From Roseburia rectibacter (GTDB lineage Bacteria; Bacillota; Clostridia; Lachnospirales; Lachnospiraceae), in the NCBI RefSeq assembly GCF_014287515.2, contig NZ_CP092473.1, positions 1,081,001 to 1,145,000 of the forward strand: DNA of 64,000 nt, written 5' to 3'. Shown in pieces: positions 27,106 through 36,049 of this stretch; within the stretch, counting starts at the first letter, position 1, and each line of letters opens with the position of its first letter. Under the pieces are notes generated by a model. It saw nothing but the letters and a program-made list of their open reading frames with translations. It did not search any database and was not told the DNA's origin. The position numbers were made by a program, and so were the translations under genes.

Positions 27106-27468
27106 ATGCAGTTAGGATGGATAGATTTTTCAAAAGAAGACCGGCAGAAGGCATTAGATGTGATCAACCTTCTGAGTGAACAGGGAGCAGTCGATGAACT
27201 TGGAATCGGCATTATTCGTGATGCTTTTGCCAATTATTTCTTTCCGGGGACATCTACCATCCAGAATAGAGCAAAGTACTTCCTTATTGTTCCATATGTG
27301 TTAAGAGAAGCTGTTGATGGCAGGTATGAGGAGCGTATATTACGAGATATTCAGAATGGTATTACTCTTGAAAAACTGAATATGAGAAAGCGAAAGAAAA
27401 CTCCAGAAGAAAAGGCTGCTGTTTTGAAAATGAAAAGAAAACAGCGGAGAGCAAAAAGCAGGCTATGA
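27106..27468 (+). CDS. Truncated DUF6361-like protein, perhaps chimeric
   Basis: The first 85 residues (MQLGWIDFSKEDRQKAL, GIGIIRDAFANYFFPGTST) match my memory of the start of DUF6361 proteins, which are normally several times longer and occur near defence genes. The last 35 residues are a basic tail (RKRKKTPEEKAAVLKMKRK) that looks unrelated, so a deletion may have joined two genes. It follows hsdR by 12 bases and its stop overlaps the next small ORF (ATGA). Confidence 0.55.
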   Translation: MQLGWIDFSKEDRQKALDVINLLSEQGAVDELGIGIIRDAFANYFFPGTSTIQNRAKYFLIVPYVLREAVDGRYEERILRDIQNGITLEKLNMRKRKKTPEEKAAVLKMKRKQRRAKSRL

Positions 27469-27611
27469 AAAATCATGCAGTAGAAAATAATACTTGTCAG
27501 GATGACACATTTTTCTATATTGTAGGATATACTTCCGGTGGAGCACCATATGGAGTAACTTGGGAAGAAATGGGACTGGAACCCTGGCAGGCTTTAGAAG
27601 AGGAGCAATAA
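27465..27611 (+). CDS. Small 48-aa protein with [12 protein letters not shown] signature
   Basis: ATG 27465 overlaps the previous stop by four bases. The product reads [20 protein letters not shown] in its middle, then MGLEPW. This signature seems familiar from small clostridial proteins or protein ends, but I know no function. The macrodomain gene begins one base after the stop, so the two are probably co-translated. It could also be the last part of a larger deleted gene. Confidence 0.5.
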   Translation: MKNHAVENNTCQDDTFFYIVGYTSGGAPYGVTWEEMGLEPWQALEEEQ

Positions 27612-27612
27612 G

Positions 27613-28134
27613 ATGTATATAATAAAAACTATAAGAGGCGACATAACAAAGATAACAGATGTGCAGGCAATCGTGAATGCAGCAAACAATTCCCTTCTTG
27701 GCGGAGGTGGTGTAGATGGTGCGATTCACAGAGCAGCAGGACCGGAGCTTCTGGCAGAGTGCAGGACACTTCACGGATGTGAGACTGGCGAAGCAAAGAT
27801 TACAAAAGCATATAATCTGCCTTGTGATTATGTAATACATACAGTTGGACCGATATGGTATGGAGGTAGGGATAAGGAAGAGGAACTTTTGGCAAGCTGT
27901 TATTTTAATTCGATGAAACTTGCATTAGAGAATGGAATTAGAAAAATTGCATTTCCATCTATATCAACTGGTGTGTATGCATTTCCTGTAGAACTGGCAG
28001 CAAAGGTTGCAGTAAAGATAGTTAATAGATTCCTGCAAGATAATCCGGACAGCTTTGATTTAGTCGAGTGGGTGTTGTTTGATGCTCATACTGAGGCGGT
28101 ATATGAGGCTGAGGTGGATAAGATATATGAATAA
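27613..28134 (+). CDS. Macrodomain protein, O-acetyl-ADP-ribose deacetylase-like (YmdB type)
   Basis: The 173-aa single-domain protein has the ADP-ribose-binding features [20 protein letters not shown] and [17 protein letters not shown], plus the second loop [11 protein letters not shown]. Such enzymes remove acetyl or ADP-ribose groups from ADP-ribosylated molecules. Its place behind a restriction system may reflect a defence-island setting, but macrodomains are also common elsewhere. Confidence 0.92.
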   Translation: MYIIKTIRGDITKITDVQAIVNAANNSLLGGGGVDGAIHRAAGPELLAECRTLHGCETGEAKITKAYNLPCDYVIHTVGPIWYGGRDKEEELLASCYFNSMKLALENGIRKIAFPSISTGVYAFPVELAAKVAVKIVNRFLQDNPDSFDLVEWVLFDAHTEAVYEAEVDKIYE

Positions 28135-28160
28135 TAGAAACGAAATGTCTAGTATATCTG

Positions 28161-28188
28161 TTGATGATTTTGTTTTTGTCGATATAAT
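28161..28188 (+). promoter_or_regulatory. Probable promoter of the tRNA-binding protein gene
   Basis: TTGATG (28161-28166) and TATAAT (28183-28188) are 16 bases apart and lie 36 bases before the start of the next gene. Confidence 0.6.
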
Positions 28189-28223
28189 ATATTGTGAGAA
28201 ATGAAGAAAAGGAGATTAACCAA

Positions 28224-28649
28224 ATGGATAACAATGAAGTAGTAGTAGCAGAAGAAGTGGCAGCAGTTGCTGAAAATAATACAGGTATTGAAATTGAGCC
28301 TTTATTTGAAGAGCAGGTTGATTTTGATACATTTTCAAAGTCAGATTTTCGTGTTGTAAAGGTGAAGAATTGTGAAGCAGTTCCAAAGAGCAAGAAGCTT
28401 CTTAGATTTACACTTGATGATGGAACTGAGAATGAGAGAACGATTCTTTCAGGAGTACATGCTTTTTATGAGCCAGAGGAACTTGTTGGAAAGACATTAT
28501 TGGCAATCGTAAATCTTCCACCACGTTCTATGATGGGAATAGATTCATGTGGTATGCTTCTTTCTGCAATTCACAATGTAAATGGAGAAGAAAAACTGAA
28601 TCTGGTAATGTTAGATGATGCAATTCCAGCAGGTGCAAAATTGTATTAA
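28224..28649 (+). CDS. tRNA-binding (EMAP-II/MetG C-terminal-like) domain protein
   Basis: ATG 28224 has AAAGGAG about 9 bases upstream (141 aa). After an acidic N-terminus, residues 40-141 form the OB-fold found at the end of methionyl-tRNA synthetase and in CsaA/YgjH-like proteins (DFDTFSKSDFRVVKVKNCE, LLAIVNLPPRSMMGIDSCGM). It may bind tRNA or act as a chaperone. As a stand-alone domain its role is not defined. Confidence 0.82.
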   Translation: MDNNEVVVAEEVAAVAENNTGIEIEPLFEEQVDFDTFSKSDFRVVKVKNCEAVPKSKKLLRFTLDDGTENERTILSGVHAFYEPEELVGKTLLAIVNLPPRSMMGIDSCGMLLSAIHNVNGEEKLNLVMLDDAIPAGAKLY

Positions 28650-28655
28650 GAGTAT

Positions 28656-28697
28656 AAATGTCACATGGTTGTTAATAACTGTGTGGCATTTTATCGT
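28656..28697 (+). terminator. Terminator-like hairpin after the tRNA-binding protein gene
   Basis: ATGTCACA pairs with TGTGGCAT around a TGGTTGTTAATAACTG loop, followed by TTTATCG. The T-run is short. The stretch 28700-28870 that follows contains only short broken reading frames. Confidence 0.5.
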
Positions 28698-28892
28698 TGT
28701 TGTTGATAAGAATGTGAAAAGCAGGAGGAACTATGGAGAGAGGTAAAACATATAAGGTTATTATGTGACTTTGATGATAAAGTAGCATATATCATTGGTC
28801 ATGTTACATACAAATGAGGTTGCAGATATTAGTGAAAGAATGATTGAGTAGAATAAATTATTAGTATTTTATTAGGAAGGTGGAATATATAT

Positions 28893-30452
28893 ATGAAACA
28901 AGATACTTTAGAGGGCAAAGCAAAAACAAAAAATGGGGTAAAACGGCTGTGTTTTTCCATAATCTGCATTCTTCTGGAAGTGATTTTTATTATTACTATC
29001 GTAACACGTTTGAATGAATATGCAGAAATCATAAATTTATTTACAAGGATTTTGAGTGGGATCTTGGTTTTGGGATTGTACGCATCAAATAAGACATCCT
29101 CTATGAAAATGCCTTGGGTCATCTTAATTCTAATTTTCCCAATTATGGGTGTAGGCCTGTATTTGTTGATTGGTTTGAATGGTGGCACACATAAGATGCG
29201 TGAGCGATATGCAGAAATTGATAGCAAATTGTTACCAATGCTTCCGGACAGTCAGGAGTGTTTGAGCAGAATAAAAGAAACAATTCCGAAAGCAGGAAAT
29301 ATAGCAAGTTACATACAAAGAAATTCGCAGTATCCAATCTATCAGAATACGGATATTGTGTATTTTGATGAAGCAGTGAAAGGATTAGAGGCACAGCTTA
29401 AGGATTTGGAGAAAGCACAGAAGTTTATCTTTATGGAATATCATGCGATAGAAGACGCTGAAGCATGGCATAAGATTCAAGATGTTCTGGAAGAGCGAGT
29501 AAAAGCAGGTGTGGAAGTTAGAGTATTCTACGATGATATGGGTTCTATAGGCTTTATTAACACAGATTTTGTGAAAAAGATGGAGGCAATAGGAATTCAT
29601 TGCCGTGTATTCAATCCGTTTATGCCAGGTTTAAATCTGTTTTTGAACAATCGTGATCATAGAAAAATAACAGTTATTGATGGAAAAGTCGGATTTACAG
29701 GTGGATATAATCTAGCAAACGAATATTTTAATTACACACACCCGTATGGACAGTGGAAAGATACAGGTATTCGTTTAGAAGGAGATGCTGTTCAGTCGCT
29801 TACGGTGACATTTTTGGAAATGTGGAATGCAGTAAGTGATAAGGATGCTAATGATTCTGATTTTAGTAAATACCTTTTCCACTATGATTATGCGGCACAG
29901 CAAACTGGGTTTGTTCAACCTTATGCAGACAGCCCTATGGATAATGAGCAAGTAGGAGAAGAAGTTTATATCAGTATGATAAATAAAGCTGAAAAATATT
30001 GTTGGTTTATGACTCCATATCTAATCATAACAGATGAAATGACGCATGCGTTATGTCTGGCTGCTAAGCGAGGGGTAGACGTAAGAATTATCACACCTGG
30101 TATCCCTGATAAAAAATTCATTTATAATATAACTCGTTCTTTTTATCATGGATTAGTTAAACATGGTGTTCGTGTTTATGAGTGGACTCCTGGTTTCTGT
30201 CATGCAAAAATGAGTGTGGCAGATGACTGTATGGCAACTTGTGGAACAATTAATCTGGATTATCGAAGTTTATATCACCATTTTGAAAACGGCTGTTTTA
30301 TGGCAGATTGTCAGGCAGTTGTGGAAATAAAAAATGATCTGATAAGAACGATGGGAGAATGTCGTGATGTGACAGACCAATATCAAACCGGACGAAGTGC
30401 ATATTTGCGACTGGGACAATTATTTATGAGATTATTTGCTGGATTGCTATAA
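28893..30452 (+). CDS. cls: Cardiolipin synthase (copy 1)
   Basis: The 519-aa protein joins two phosphatidylglycerols to cardiolipin in the membrane. Two N-terminal membrane segments (LCFSIICILLEVIFIITIV, MPWVILILIFPIMGVGLYLL) precede two phospholipase D HKD sites: HRKITVIDGKVGFTGGYN (about 251) and HAKMSVADDCMATCGTINLD (about 437). The ending RLGQLFMRLFAGLL is typical. The site GGAAGG lies 10-17 bases upstream. Its protein is identical to the copy at 44250-45809. Confidence 0.95.
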   Translation: MKQDTLEGKAKTKNGVKRLCFSIICILLEVIFIITIVTRLNEYAEIINLFTRILSGILVLGLYASNKTSSMKMPWVILILIFPIMGVGLYLLIGLNGGTHKMRERYAEIDSKLLPMLPDSQECLSRIKETIPKAGNIASYIQRNSQYPIYQNTDIVYFDEAVKGLEAQLKDLEKAQKFIFMEYHAIEDAEAWHKIQDVLEERVKAGVEVRVFYDDMGSIGFINTDFVKKMEAIGIHCRVFNPFMPGLNLFLNNRDHRKITVIDGKVGFTGGYNLANEYFNYTHPYGQWKDTGIRLEGDAVQSLTVTFLEMWNAVSDKDANDSDFSKYLFHYDYAAQQTGFVQPYADSPMDNEQVGEEVYISMINKAEKYCWFMTPYLIITDEMTHALCLAAKRGVDVRIITPGIPDKKFIYNITRSFYHGLVKHGVRVYEWTPGFCHAKMSVADDCMATCGTINLDYRSLYHHFENGCFMADCQAVVEIKNDLIRTMGECRDVTDQYQTGRSAYLRLGQLFMRLFAGLL

Positions 30453-30468
30453 GAATCTGATGAAACGA

Positions 30469-30521
30469 CCTTTCAAAAAACAGTTGATTTAGAAGTTAAC
30501 TGTTTTTGAAAGGCCGTTTTT
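30469..30521 (+). terminator. cls copy 1 terminator
   Basis: CCTTTCAAAAAACAGTT (30469-30485) pairs with AACTGTTTTTGAAAGG (30498-30513), followed by CCGTTTTTG. The same hairpin follows cls copy 2. Confidence 0.85.
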
Positions 30522-30724
30522 GCTATATCTAACAGTCTGTTGTACAAAGAAGATTTTGCATGGATGAAAAAACAAACCTTGTTGAGGTTAAATTGAGTTT
30601 TCCATTGTATTGTATTGCTAATGAATAAGAATAAGAAAAAGAACAGACAATGCTGAATGCTCTGGAAACAAGAATATCTGAGTATAGTATGTAAGTTCGT
30701 AACAGAATGAAAGGAGCGATTCAA

Positions 30725-30812
30725 ATGAGCAATTTGGAAAATTATATGAAACAGCAAGCAATTTTTTGTGAACAAAATGATAGCATTAGTAAGAATCTGT
30801 ATTCAGAGTATG
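30725..30812 (+). pseudogene. 5' remnant of a possible citrate synthase gene, cut by IS66
   Basis: After AAAGGAG, ATG 30725 opens a frame reading MSNLENYMKQQAIFCEQN and then NLYSEYG, where the IS66 element begins. Clostridial citrate synthases start in a similar way and continue with VKRGLRD after EYG. The rest is absent on the other side of the element. The identity is tentative, as only 29 residues remain. Confidence 0.4.
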
Positions 30813-30897
30813 GTAAGTACGTAATCATCCGTATCTGTCCGCAACTATATTTTTCTGATACACTCTTTTCATAACAAAGGAAGGAAACTGTATCATT

Positions 30898-31236
30898 ATG
30901 AAAAAAGATGAAAAAATCACTCTGTGGTCTGAACGAATCCATGAATTTCAATCCAGTGGGCAGACTTGCAAAACATGGTGTCAGGAACATCACGTTCCAG
31001 TCTCTACAATGAATTATTGGATGCGCAAGCTGAAAAAATTGGACGAACAATCAGATACAGATATGATTTTTGCAAAAATGCCAACGGAAAAAGAGATTTC
31101 AAAGAATGAGACTTTGAATATCAGCCCGTCTCCAGTCCGCATTTTTATCACAAACGCTATTCGGATTGAAGTGATGCCTGAATGCCCGCCGGAATTTTTT
31201 CGTGTTCTGATCCAGGGGCTGAAAGATCATGCTTGA
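30898..31236 (+). CDS. tnpA: IS66 accessory protein TnpA
   Basis: The 112-aa protein has the IS66 OrfA layout: a helix-turn-helix (WSERIHEFQSSGQTCKTWCQ, VSTMNYWMRKLKK) and a C-terminal strand region. It overlaps tnpB by 8 bases, the normal coupling in this family. Confidence 0.88.
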   Translation: MKKDEKITLWSERIHEFQSSGQTCKTWCQEHHVPVSTMNYWMRKLKKLDEQSDTDMIFAKMPTEKEISKNETLNISPSPVRIFITNAIRIEVMPECPPEFFRVLIQGLKDHA

Positions 31237-31582
31237 TCTGGCAGGTGGCACAACCGTTTACCTTGCATGTGGAGCTACCGATCTGAGAAAAAGCTATCAC
31301 GGACTGGCTGCAATTATCAAGCTAAAATTCAAACTTGATCCCTATTCGCGCTGCATGTTTGCGTTCTGCAACCGCAGGCGGACTTCTATTAAGATTCTGC
31401 AATGGGACGGATCCGGTTTCTGGATTCTGATGAAGAGGCTTGACAAAGATTCCTTTCACTGGCCGGATACTCCGGATGAATTACAGAAAGTGACCCTGAA
31501 AGAAATGCATTGGCTGTGTGATGGCCTTTCACTTACTCCGAAGGGAGCTTTTGAAGAAAGACATCCAAAGATTGTTGTATAA
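31229..31582 (+). CDS. tnpB: IS66 accessory protein TnpB (Orf2)
   Basis: The 117-aa protein matches the IS66 Orf2 signature: TVYLACGATDLRKSYHGLAA, then MFAFCNRRRTSIKILQWDGS and FWILMKRLDKDSF. Required with TnpA and TnpC for transposition in studied members. It appears intact. Confidence 0.92.
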   Translation: MLDLAGGTTVYLACGATDLRKSYHGLAAIIKLKFKLDPYSRCMFAFCNRRRTSIKILQWDGSGFWILMKRLDKDSFHWPDTPDELQKVTLKEMHWLCDGLSLTPKGAFEERHPKIVV

Positions 31583-31728
31583 AGAACGGATTTGTCAATT
31601 CGCAAAAAGCACGAAATACTTGTGGATATCGGTATATATTCCTACACAGTAAAACGTTGATTTTTCTCGAACAGCTGGACTTTCTATGCTATACTGGAAT
31701 TATCATATAAGAGTTTGGAGATTGCCGG

Positions 31729-33375
31729 ATGGATCCGTTTTTTACAGAGGAACAGCTGAATAACATGAGCCGTGAAAACATGATGGAAGTTATGAGAATC
31801 ATGCAGAATCAGGTTCAAAAAAAAGAGACCGAGGTACAGCTTCTGAAAGACAAGCAGAAAGAACTGGAATTTATGAACGCAATGCTTTCAGACCGTCTTG
31901 CGCTTGCACAAAGAAGACGTTTCGGTTCTTCCAGTGAAAAATACGCAGATGGATATGAACAGATGGATCTGTTTAATGAGGCTGAAGTCAATGCAGATAT
32001 GGATACTGCTGAGATTGAAGAGGAAATCGTGATTCCATCGCACAAACGGAAAAAACGCACCGGCAAAAAAGAAGAAGATCTCTCTAATTTCGAAGTAACA
32101 GAAACAATCGAATATAAACTGACCGGCGAAGACCGCTATTGTCCGGACTGTGGAACAAAGTATAAAGTCGTCACAAAAGAAGTCGTAAAACGACTGAAAT
32201 TCATCCCCTCCACCTTTGAAGTGGTTGAAGAAGTAACCTATGTATACAGTTGTCCAAAATGTGGTGCTATGATCCGGCCGGAAAAAGAGTTTCCGCTGAT
32301 CAAGGGAAGCATTGCTACACCTTCGCTGGTTGCCGGAATCATGAATGCAAAGTATGTCAATGGCATGCCGCTGGCAAGACAGGAACGGGAATTCGCAAGG
32401 TATGACTTAAATCTTTCAACAAAAACAATGGCAAACTGGATCATCAGCTGTGCAGACCGGTATCTGGGACTGCTTTATGGGCAGATGAAGGAAGAATTCC
32501 TAAAGAGCAGATACATCCATTGCGATGAAACCAGGATCCAGGTGATTGATGAACCAGATCAGAAAGGATCATCTCAAAACTGGATGTGGGTATATCTGAC
32601 AGATCATTACAGTGAAGCCCCACAGATGGTTCTCTTTGATTATGAGAGAACGCGTGCCGGATATCACCCGGTAAACTTCCTTGGAGATACATTTCATGGA
32701 TATCTGACGTGTGATGGATACCAGGCGTATCATGGACTGAACGATTCCATCACCGTAACCGGATGCTTTACCCATGCGAGACGCCGTTTTGATGCTGCAC
32801 TCACGGCATTAAAAAAGGATTTCACAAAGGAGCAGCTGAAAGAAACAGTTGCATATCAGGCAATGACGAGGATCGGAATCCTGTATAAAGTAGAGGAACT
32901 GATCAAAGATAAGACACCGGAAGAACGGTATCAGGAACGCCAGAAGCAGTCGCGTCCAGTAGTGGAAGCCCTGTTTGAATGGCTGCATTCGATGGAAGAT
33001 TCTGTAGACAGATCTTCCCTTATTGGTGATGCCATTTTATATACGCTGAATCAGGAAACCTATCTTCGCAGGTACTTGGATGATGGGCATCTGAGCATTG
33101 ATAATAATAGTGCGGAGCGTGCAATCAAAAATTTTGCAGTAGGCCGCCGGAATTGGCTGTTTGCCAAGAGTATCCGTGGTGCAGATGCCAGTGCTATTGT
33201 TTACAGTATCGCAGAAACAGCCCTGCTGAATGGTCTGAAGCCGTATGTATATCTTTCCTATGTATTAGACGAACTTCGTAAAATGGGACCTTTTCCAAAG
33301 CTGGATGATCTAAATCGGCTTTTGCCATGGTCAAATGAATTACCGGAAGGATTTCGAACCAAAAAGAAGAAATAA
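31729..33375 (+). CDS. tnpC: IS66 transposase TnpC
   Basis: The 548-aa protein has an N-terminal coiled coil (QNQVQKKETEVQLLKDKQKE), an RRRFGSSSEK motif, a zinc-binding region (YCPDCGTKYK, YSCPKCGAM) and the DDE core (YIHCDETRIQV, YLTCDGYQAYHG, LSIDNNSAERAIKNFAVGR). It is complete. A hairpin terminator follows at 33379-33408. Confidence 0.94.
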   Translation: MDPFFTEEQLNNMSRENMMEVMRIMQNQVQKKETEVQLLKDKQKELEFMNAMLSDRLALAQRRRFGSSSEKYADGYEQMDLFNEAEVNADMDTAEIEEEIVIPSHKRKKRTGKKEEDLSNFEVTETIEYKLTGEDRYCPDCGTKYKVVTKEVVKRLKFIPSTFEVVEEVTYVYSCPKCGAMIRPEKEFPLIKGSIATPSLVAGIMNAKYVNGMPLARQEREFARYDLNLSTKTMANWIISCADRYLGLLYGQMKEEFLKSRYIHCDETRIQVIDEPDQKGSSQNWMWVYLTDHYSEAPQMVLFDYERTRAGYHPVNFLGDTFHGYLTCDGYQAYHGLNDSITVTGCFTHARRRFDAALTALKKDFTKEQLKETVAYQAMTRIGILYKVEELIKDKTPEERYQERQKQSRPVVEALFEWLHSMEDSVDRSSLIGDAILYTLNQETYLRRYLDDGHLSIDNNSAERAIKNFAVGRRNWLFAKSIRGADASAIVYSIAETALLNGLKPYVYLSYVLDELRKMGPFPKLDDLNRLLPWSNELPEGFRTKKKK

Positions 33376-33378
33376 AAT

Positions 33379-33408
33379 GTGCCGCCCTGATGGGCGGCAT
33401 GTTTTTTT
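33379..33408 (+). terminator. Terminator of the IS66 operon
   Basis: GCCGCCC-TGAT-GGGCGGC is a perfect GC stem followed by ATG and seven T. Confidence 0.85.
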
Positions 33409-33476
33409 AAAAGGCAAGGTACAGATGATTACGTACTTACGCTCTTTCTGTTGCAGATAAGAAATGGAGGAAAGAT

Positions 33477-34349
33477 ATGGATACAGTGGCATCAGTTCCA
33501 GAAGATGGCGAAAAAATTATAGAGATTCAGCTGGAACGTCTGCGGACCTTTAGGAACCATCCATTTAAGGTTCGGATGGATCAGGAAATGATTCGGCTCA
33601 GTGCGAGTGTTGAGAAATACGGAATCATAAATCCACTGATTGTACGACCGATTCCAGATGGTGTTTATGAGATTATCTCCGGACACAGAAGAAAGGCAGC
33701 TGCTGAAAAGTTTGGTTACAGGAAGGTGCCGGTCATTATCAGAGTCATGTCAGATGATGAAGCAGTAATTAATATGGTGGATTCCAATTTACAGAGGCAG
33801 CAGATAACATTCAGTGAAAAGGCTTTTGCTTATAAGATGAAGAATGAAGCTATGAAGCGAACCGGAGGAAGAAGAAAAAGTAGCCAGTCTGACTACCCGT
33901 TGAAAGGAAAAAAGACAGTAGAAATCATTGGTGAAGAATTTTGTGACAGCGCAAAACAGGTACAGCGGTATCTGAAACTGACGGATTTGATTCCTGAGTT
34001 ACTGGAAAAGCTGGATAACGGTGAACTTTCATTTAACCCAGCTGTGGAACTTTCGTATTTAACGATAGAGGAACAAAAGGAATTTATAGATGCTATGGAG
34101 TATACACAGGCAGTTCCATCCATTTCTCAGGCACAGAGAATGAAAAAATTAAGCCGGGAAAAAAAGCTGACGGGAACAAAAATGAGAGAGATCATGGGTG
34201 AGATCAAAAAAGGGGAAATTACCAGAGTGATGTTTAACAACGAACAACTGTATCGGTATTTCCCAAAATCATATACCCCGGCAGAAATGAAAGAAGAGAT
34301 ACTGAGCATGTTAAATCAATGGAAATCGCAGAAAACGGCAGCAAAATAG
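33477..34349 (+). CDS. parB: ParB/RepB-type partition protein, first copy
   Basis: The 290-aa protein has the ParB N-terminal nuclease/CTPase fold (LRTFRNHPFKVRMDQEMIRL, IISGHRRKAAAEKFGY, a GHRR box) and a helix-turn-helix region (AKQVQRYLKLTDLIPELL). It is the first of two ParB-like genes around parA. GGAGG lies upstream of ATG 33477. It begins 36 bases after the IS66 end, so its native promoter may be lost or supplied by the element. Confidence 0.9.
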   Translation: MDTVASVPEDGEKIIEIQLERLRTFRNHPFKVRMDQEMIRLSASVEKYGIINPLIVRPIPDGVYEIISGHRRKAAAEKFGYRKVPVIIRVMSDDEAVINMVDSNLQRQQITFSEKAFAYKMKNEAMKRTGGRRKSSQSDYPLKGKKTVEIIGEEFCDSAKQVQRYLKLTDLIPELLEKLDNGELSFNPAVELSYLTIEEQKEFIDAMEYTQAVPSISQAQRMKKLSREKKLTGTKMREIMGEIKKGEITRVMFNNEQLYRYFPKSYTPAEMKEEILSMLNQWKSQKTAAK

Positions 34350-34359
34350 GAGGAAAATT

Positions 34360-35145
34360 ATGTGTAGAGTAATCGCAATATCAAACCAGAAAGGTGGAGT
34401 TGGAAAAACCACCACAACCGTAAATCTTGGAATTGGACTTGCCAGACAGGGAAAGAAAGTTTTGCTGATTGATGCAGATCCACAGGGGAGCCTTACAGCA
34501 AGTCTTGGTTATGTAGAACCGGACGAAATAGGAACTACACTTGCCACAATTATGATGGCTATCATCAATGAAAAAGAATTTGAGATCACAGATGGCATTC
34601 TGCATCATAAAGAAAATGTAGATCTGCTTCCGGCAAATATCGAATTGTCTGCATTGGAAGTAACAATGGGGAATGTGATGAGCAGGGAACTGATTATGAA
34701 GGAATATATTGAGGCTGTGAGAACGAAGTACGACTATATCTTGATTGACTGTATGCCAAGCCTGGGACTAATGACAATTAATGCGCTGGTAGCTGCGGAT
34801 TCCGTGTTGATTCCAGTACAGGCGGCTTACCTTCCGGTGAAAGGTCTTCAGCAGCTGATACATACGATTGCAATGGTGAAGAAACGTCTGAACAGGCAGC
34901 TCGTATTTGAAGGAATACTTCTCACAATGGTAGATTTCCGCACAAACTATGCAAAAGATGTGGCTGGTAAAGTGCGTGAAGCTTATGGAGAAAAGATAGA
35001 GATTTTTGATACGGTGATTCCTATGTCAGTGAAAGCAGCTGAAACAAGTGCAGAAGGTGTCAGCATTTTTTCTCATTGCCTGAATGGAAAAGTAGCGAAA
35101 GCATATGAGACGATTGCAAAGGAGGTACTGGGAAATGAAGAGTAA
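34360..35145 (+). CDS. parA: ParA-family partition ATPase
   Basis: The 261-aa protein has the deviant Walker A KGGVGKTTTT (residues 11-20), LLIDADPQGSLTASLGY, Walker B YILIDCMPSLGLM and the late PVQAAYLPVKGLQQL. It moves plasmid DNA over the nucleoid with ParB. AGGAGG lies before the start, and 10 bases separate it from parB copy 1. Its end overlaps parB copy 2 by 11 bases. Confidence 0.95.
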   Translation: MCRVIAISNQKGGVGKTTTTVNLGIGLARQGKKVLLIDADPQGSLTASLGYVEPDEIGTTLATIMMAIINEKEFEITDGILHHKENVDLLPANIELSALEVTMGNVMSRELIMKEYIEAVRTKYDYILIDCMPSLGLMTINALVAADSVLIPVQAAYLPVKGLQQLIHTIAMVKKRLNRQLVFEGILLTMVDFRTNYAKDVAGKVREAYGEKIEIFDTVIPMSVKAAETSAEGVSIFSHCLNGKVAKAYETIAKEVLGNEE

Positions 35146-36049
35146 GAGTGCAGACAAAATAAAGATGCCTAGTATAGATGAACTGCTGGGAGTGTCCGGT
35201 GAGGAAAGTGCAACAGATATTGAGATTAGCAGAATTCATAGCTTTGCAAATCATCCATTTAAGGTTTTGGATGACGATAAGATGGATGACCTGGTAGAGA
35301 GTATTAAACAGAATGGTGTGCTGACACCTGTTTTAGTAAGGCCAGATAAGAATAACAGCTATGAGATGATATCCGGGCATCGAAGAATGCACGCAGCGAT
35401 AAAAGCAGGACTGGAAACAATACCGGCCATTGTGCGAGATATGGAAGACGATGAAGCCATTGTCATAATGGTAGATGCCAATATCCAACGAGAAGAACTA
35501 CTTCCGAGTGAAAAGGCATTTGCATATAAAATGAAAATGGATGCGATGAAGAGGCAAGGTGCCAGAAATGATATTGCAAGTTCCACTTCCACCCAAATTG
35601 GGTGGAAGTCAGAAACAGCCGAAGCAATAGGAAAACAAGTTGGCGAAAGTAAAAACCAAGTCAGAAGGTATATCCGCCTAACAGAACTTATTCCAGACCT
35701 TCTTGATTATGTAGATAAGAAACGTCTGCAGTTTACCGTTGCGGTTGACATTTCCTATATTGACAAAGAGATTCAAACATGGTTATTTGAATACATCAAA
35801 GAAAATGGTACGGTTAAAGCAGTTCAGGTAGCGGCACTTCGCACAGCACTTGAAGCAGAACCGATGACGCAGGCGAAAATGATTTCCATACTGGTAAACA
35901 GCCAGCCTGGAAGGAAGCAGGAACAGAAAATCACATTGTCAGAGAAAAAACTGAGAAATTTCTTCTCTGATAAATATACGGCAGAAGATATGGAAAGTGT
36001 AATTCTGGAACTTCTGGATCAATGGAAAAGAGGTGAGATAACAGTATGA
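35135..36049 (+). CDS. parB: ParB-type partition protein, second copy
   Basis: ATG 35135 is set by GGAGG at 35121-35125 (304 aa). ParB motifs are present: IHSFANHPFKVLDDDKMDDL, MISGHRRMHAAIKAGL, and the helix-turn-helix QVGESKNQVRRYIRLTELIP. It is clearly related to the first copy but diverged. Two ParB-like proteins with one ParA are common in plasmid-derived modules of clostridial conjugative elements. Confidence 0.92.
   Translation: MKSKSADKIKMPSIDELLGVSGEESATDIEISRIHSFANHPFKVLDDDKMDDLVESIKQNGVLTPVLVRPDKNNSYEMISGHRRMHAAIKAGLETIPAIVRDMEDDEAIVIMVDANIQREELLPSEKAFAYKMKMDAMKRQGARNDIASSTSTQIGWKSETAEAIGKQVGESKNQVRRYIRLTELIPDLLDYVDKKRLQFTVAVDISYIDKEIQTWLFEYIKENGTVKAVQVAALRTALEAEPMTQAKMISILVNSQPGRKQEQKITLSEKKLRNFFSDKYTAEDMESVILELLDQWKRGEITV

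Larger units (their letters stand above)
28873..30565 (+). repeat. cls duplication, copy 1 (about 1.69 kb)
   Basis: From the cls ribosome site to 46 bases past its terminator this DNA matches 44232-45922 in direct orientation. In the coding part I count six differences, all transitions and all silent, plus one AT unit more in the leader. Beyond 30565 the copies diverge, but a weaker match (TTGTTGAGGTTAAATTGAG) returns near 30582 and 46029. Confidence 0.95.
30813..33440 (+). mobile_element. IS66-family insertion sequence, about 2.63 kb
   Basis: The ends are inverted repeats: GTAAGTACGTAATCATC at 30813 and the same sequence read inward from 33440. Inside are the three usual genes tnpA, tnpB and tnpC in one direction. 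The flanking 8 bases differ (AGAGTATG left, GCTCTTTC right), so there is no target duplication. A deletion or recombination after insertion is likely. Confidence 0.93.
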
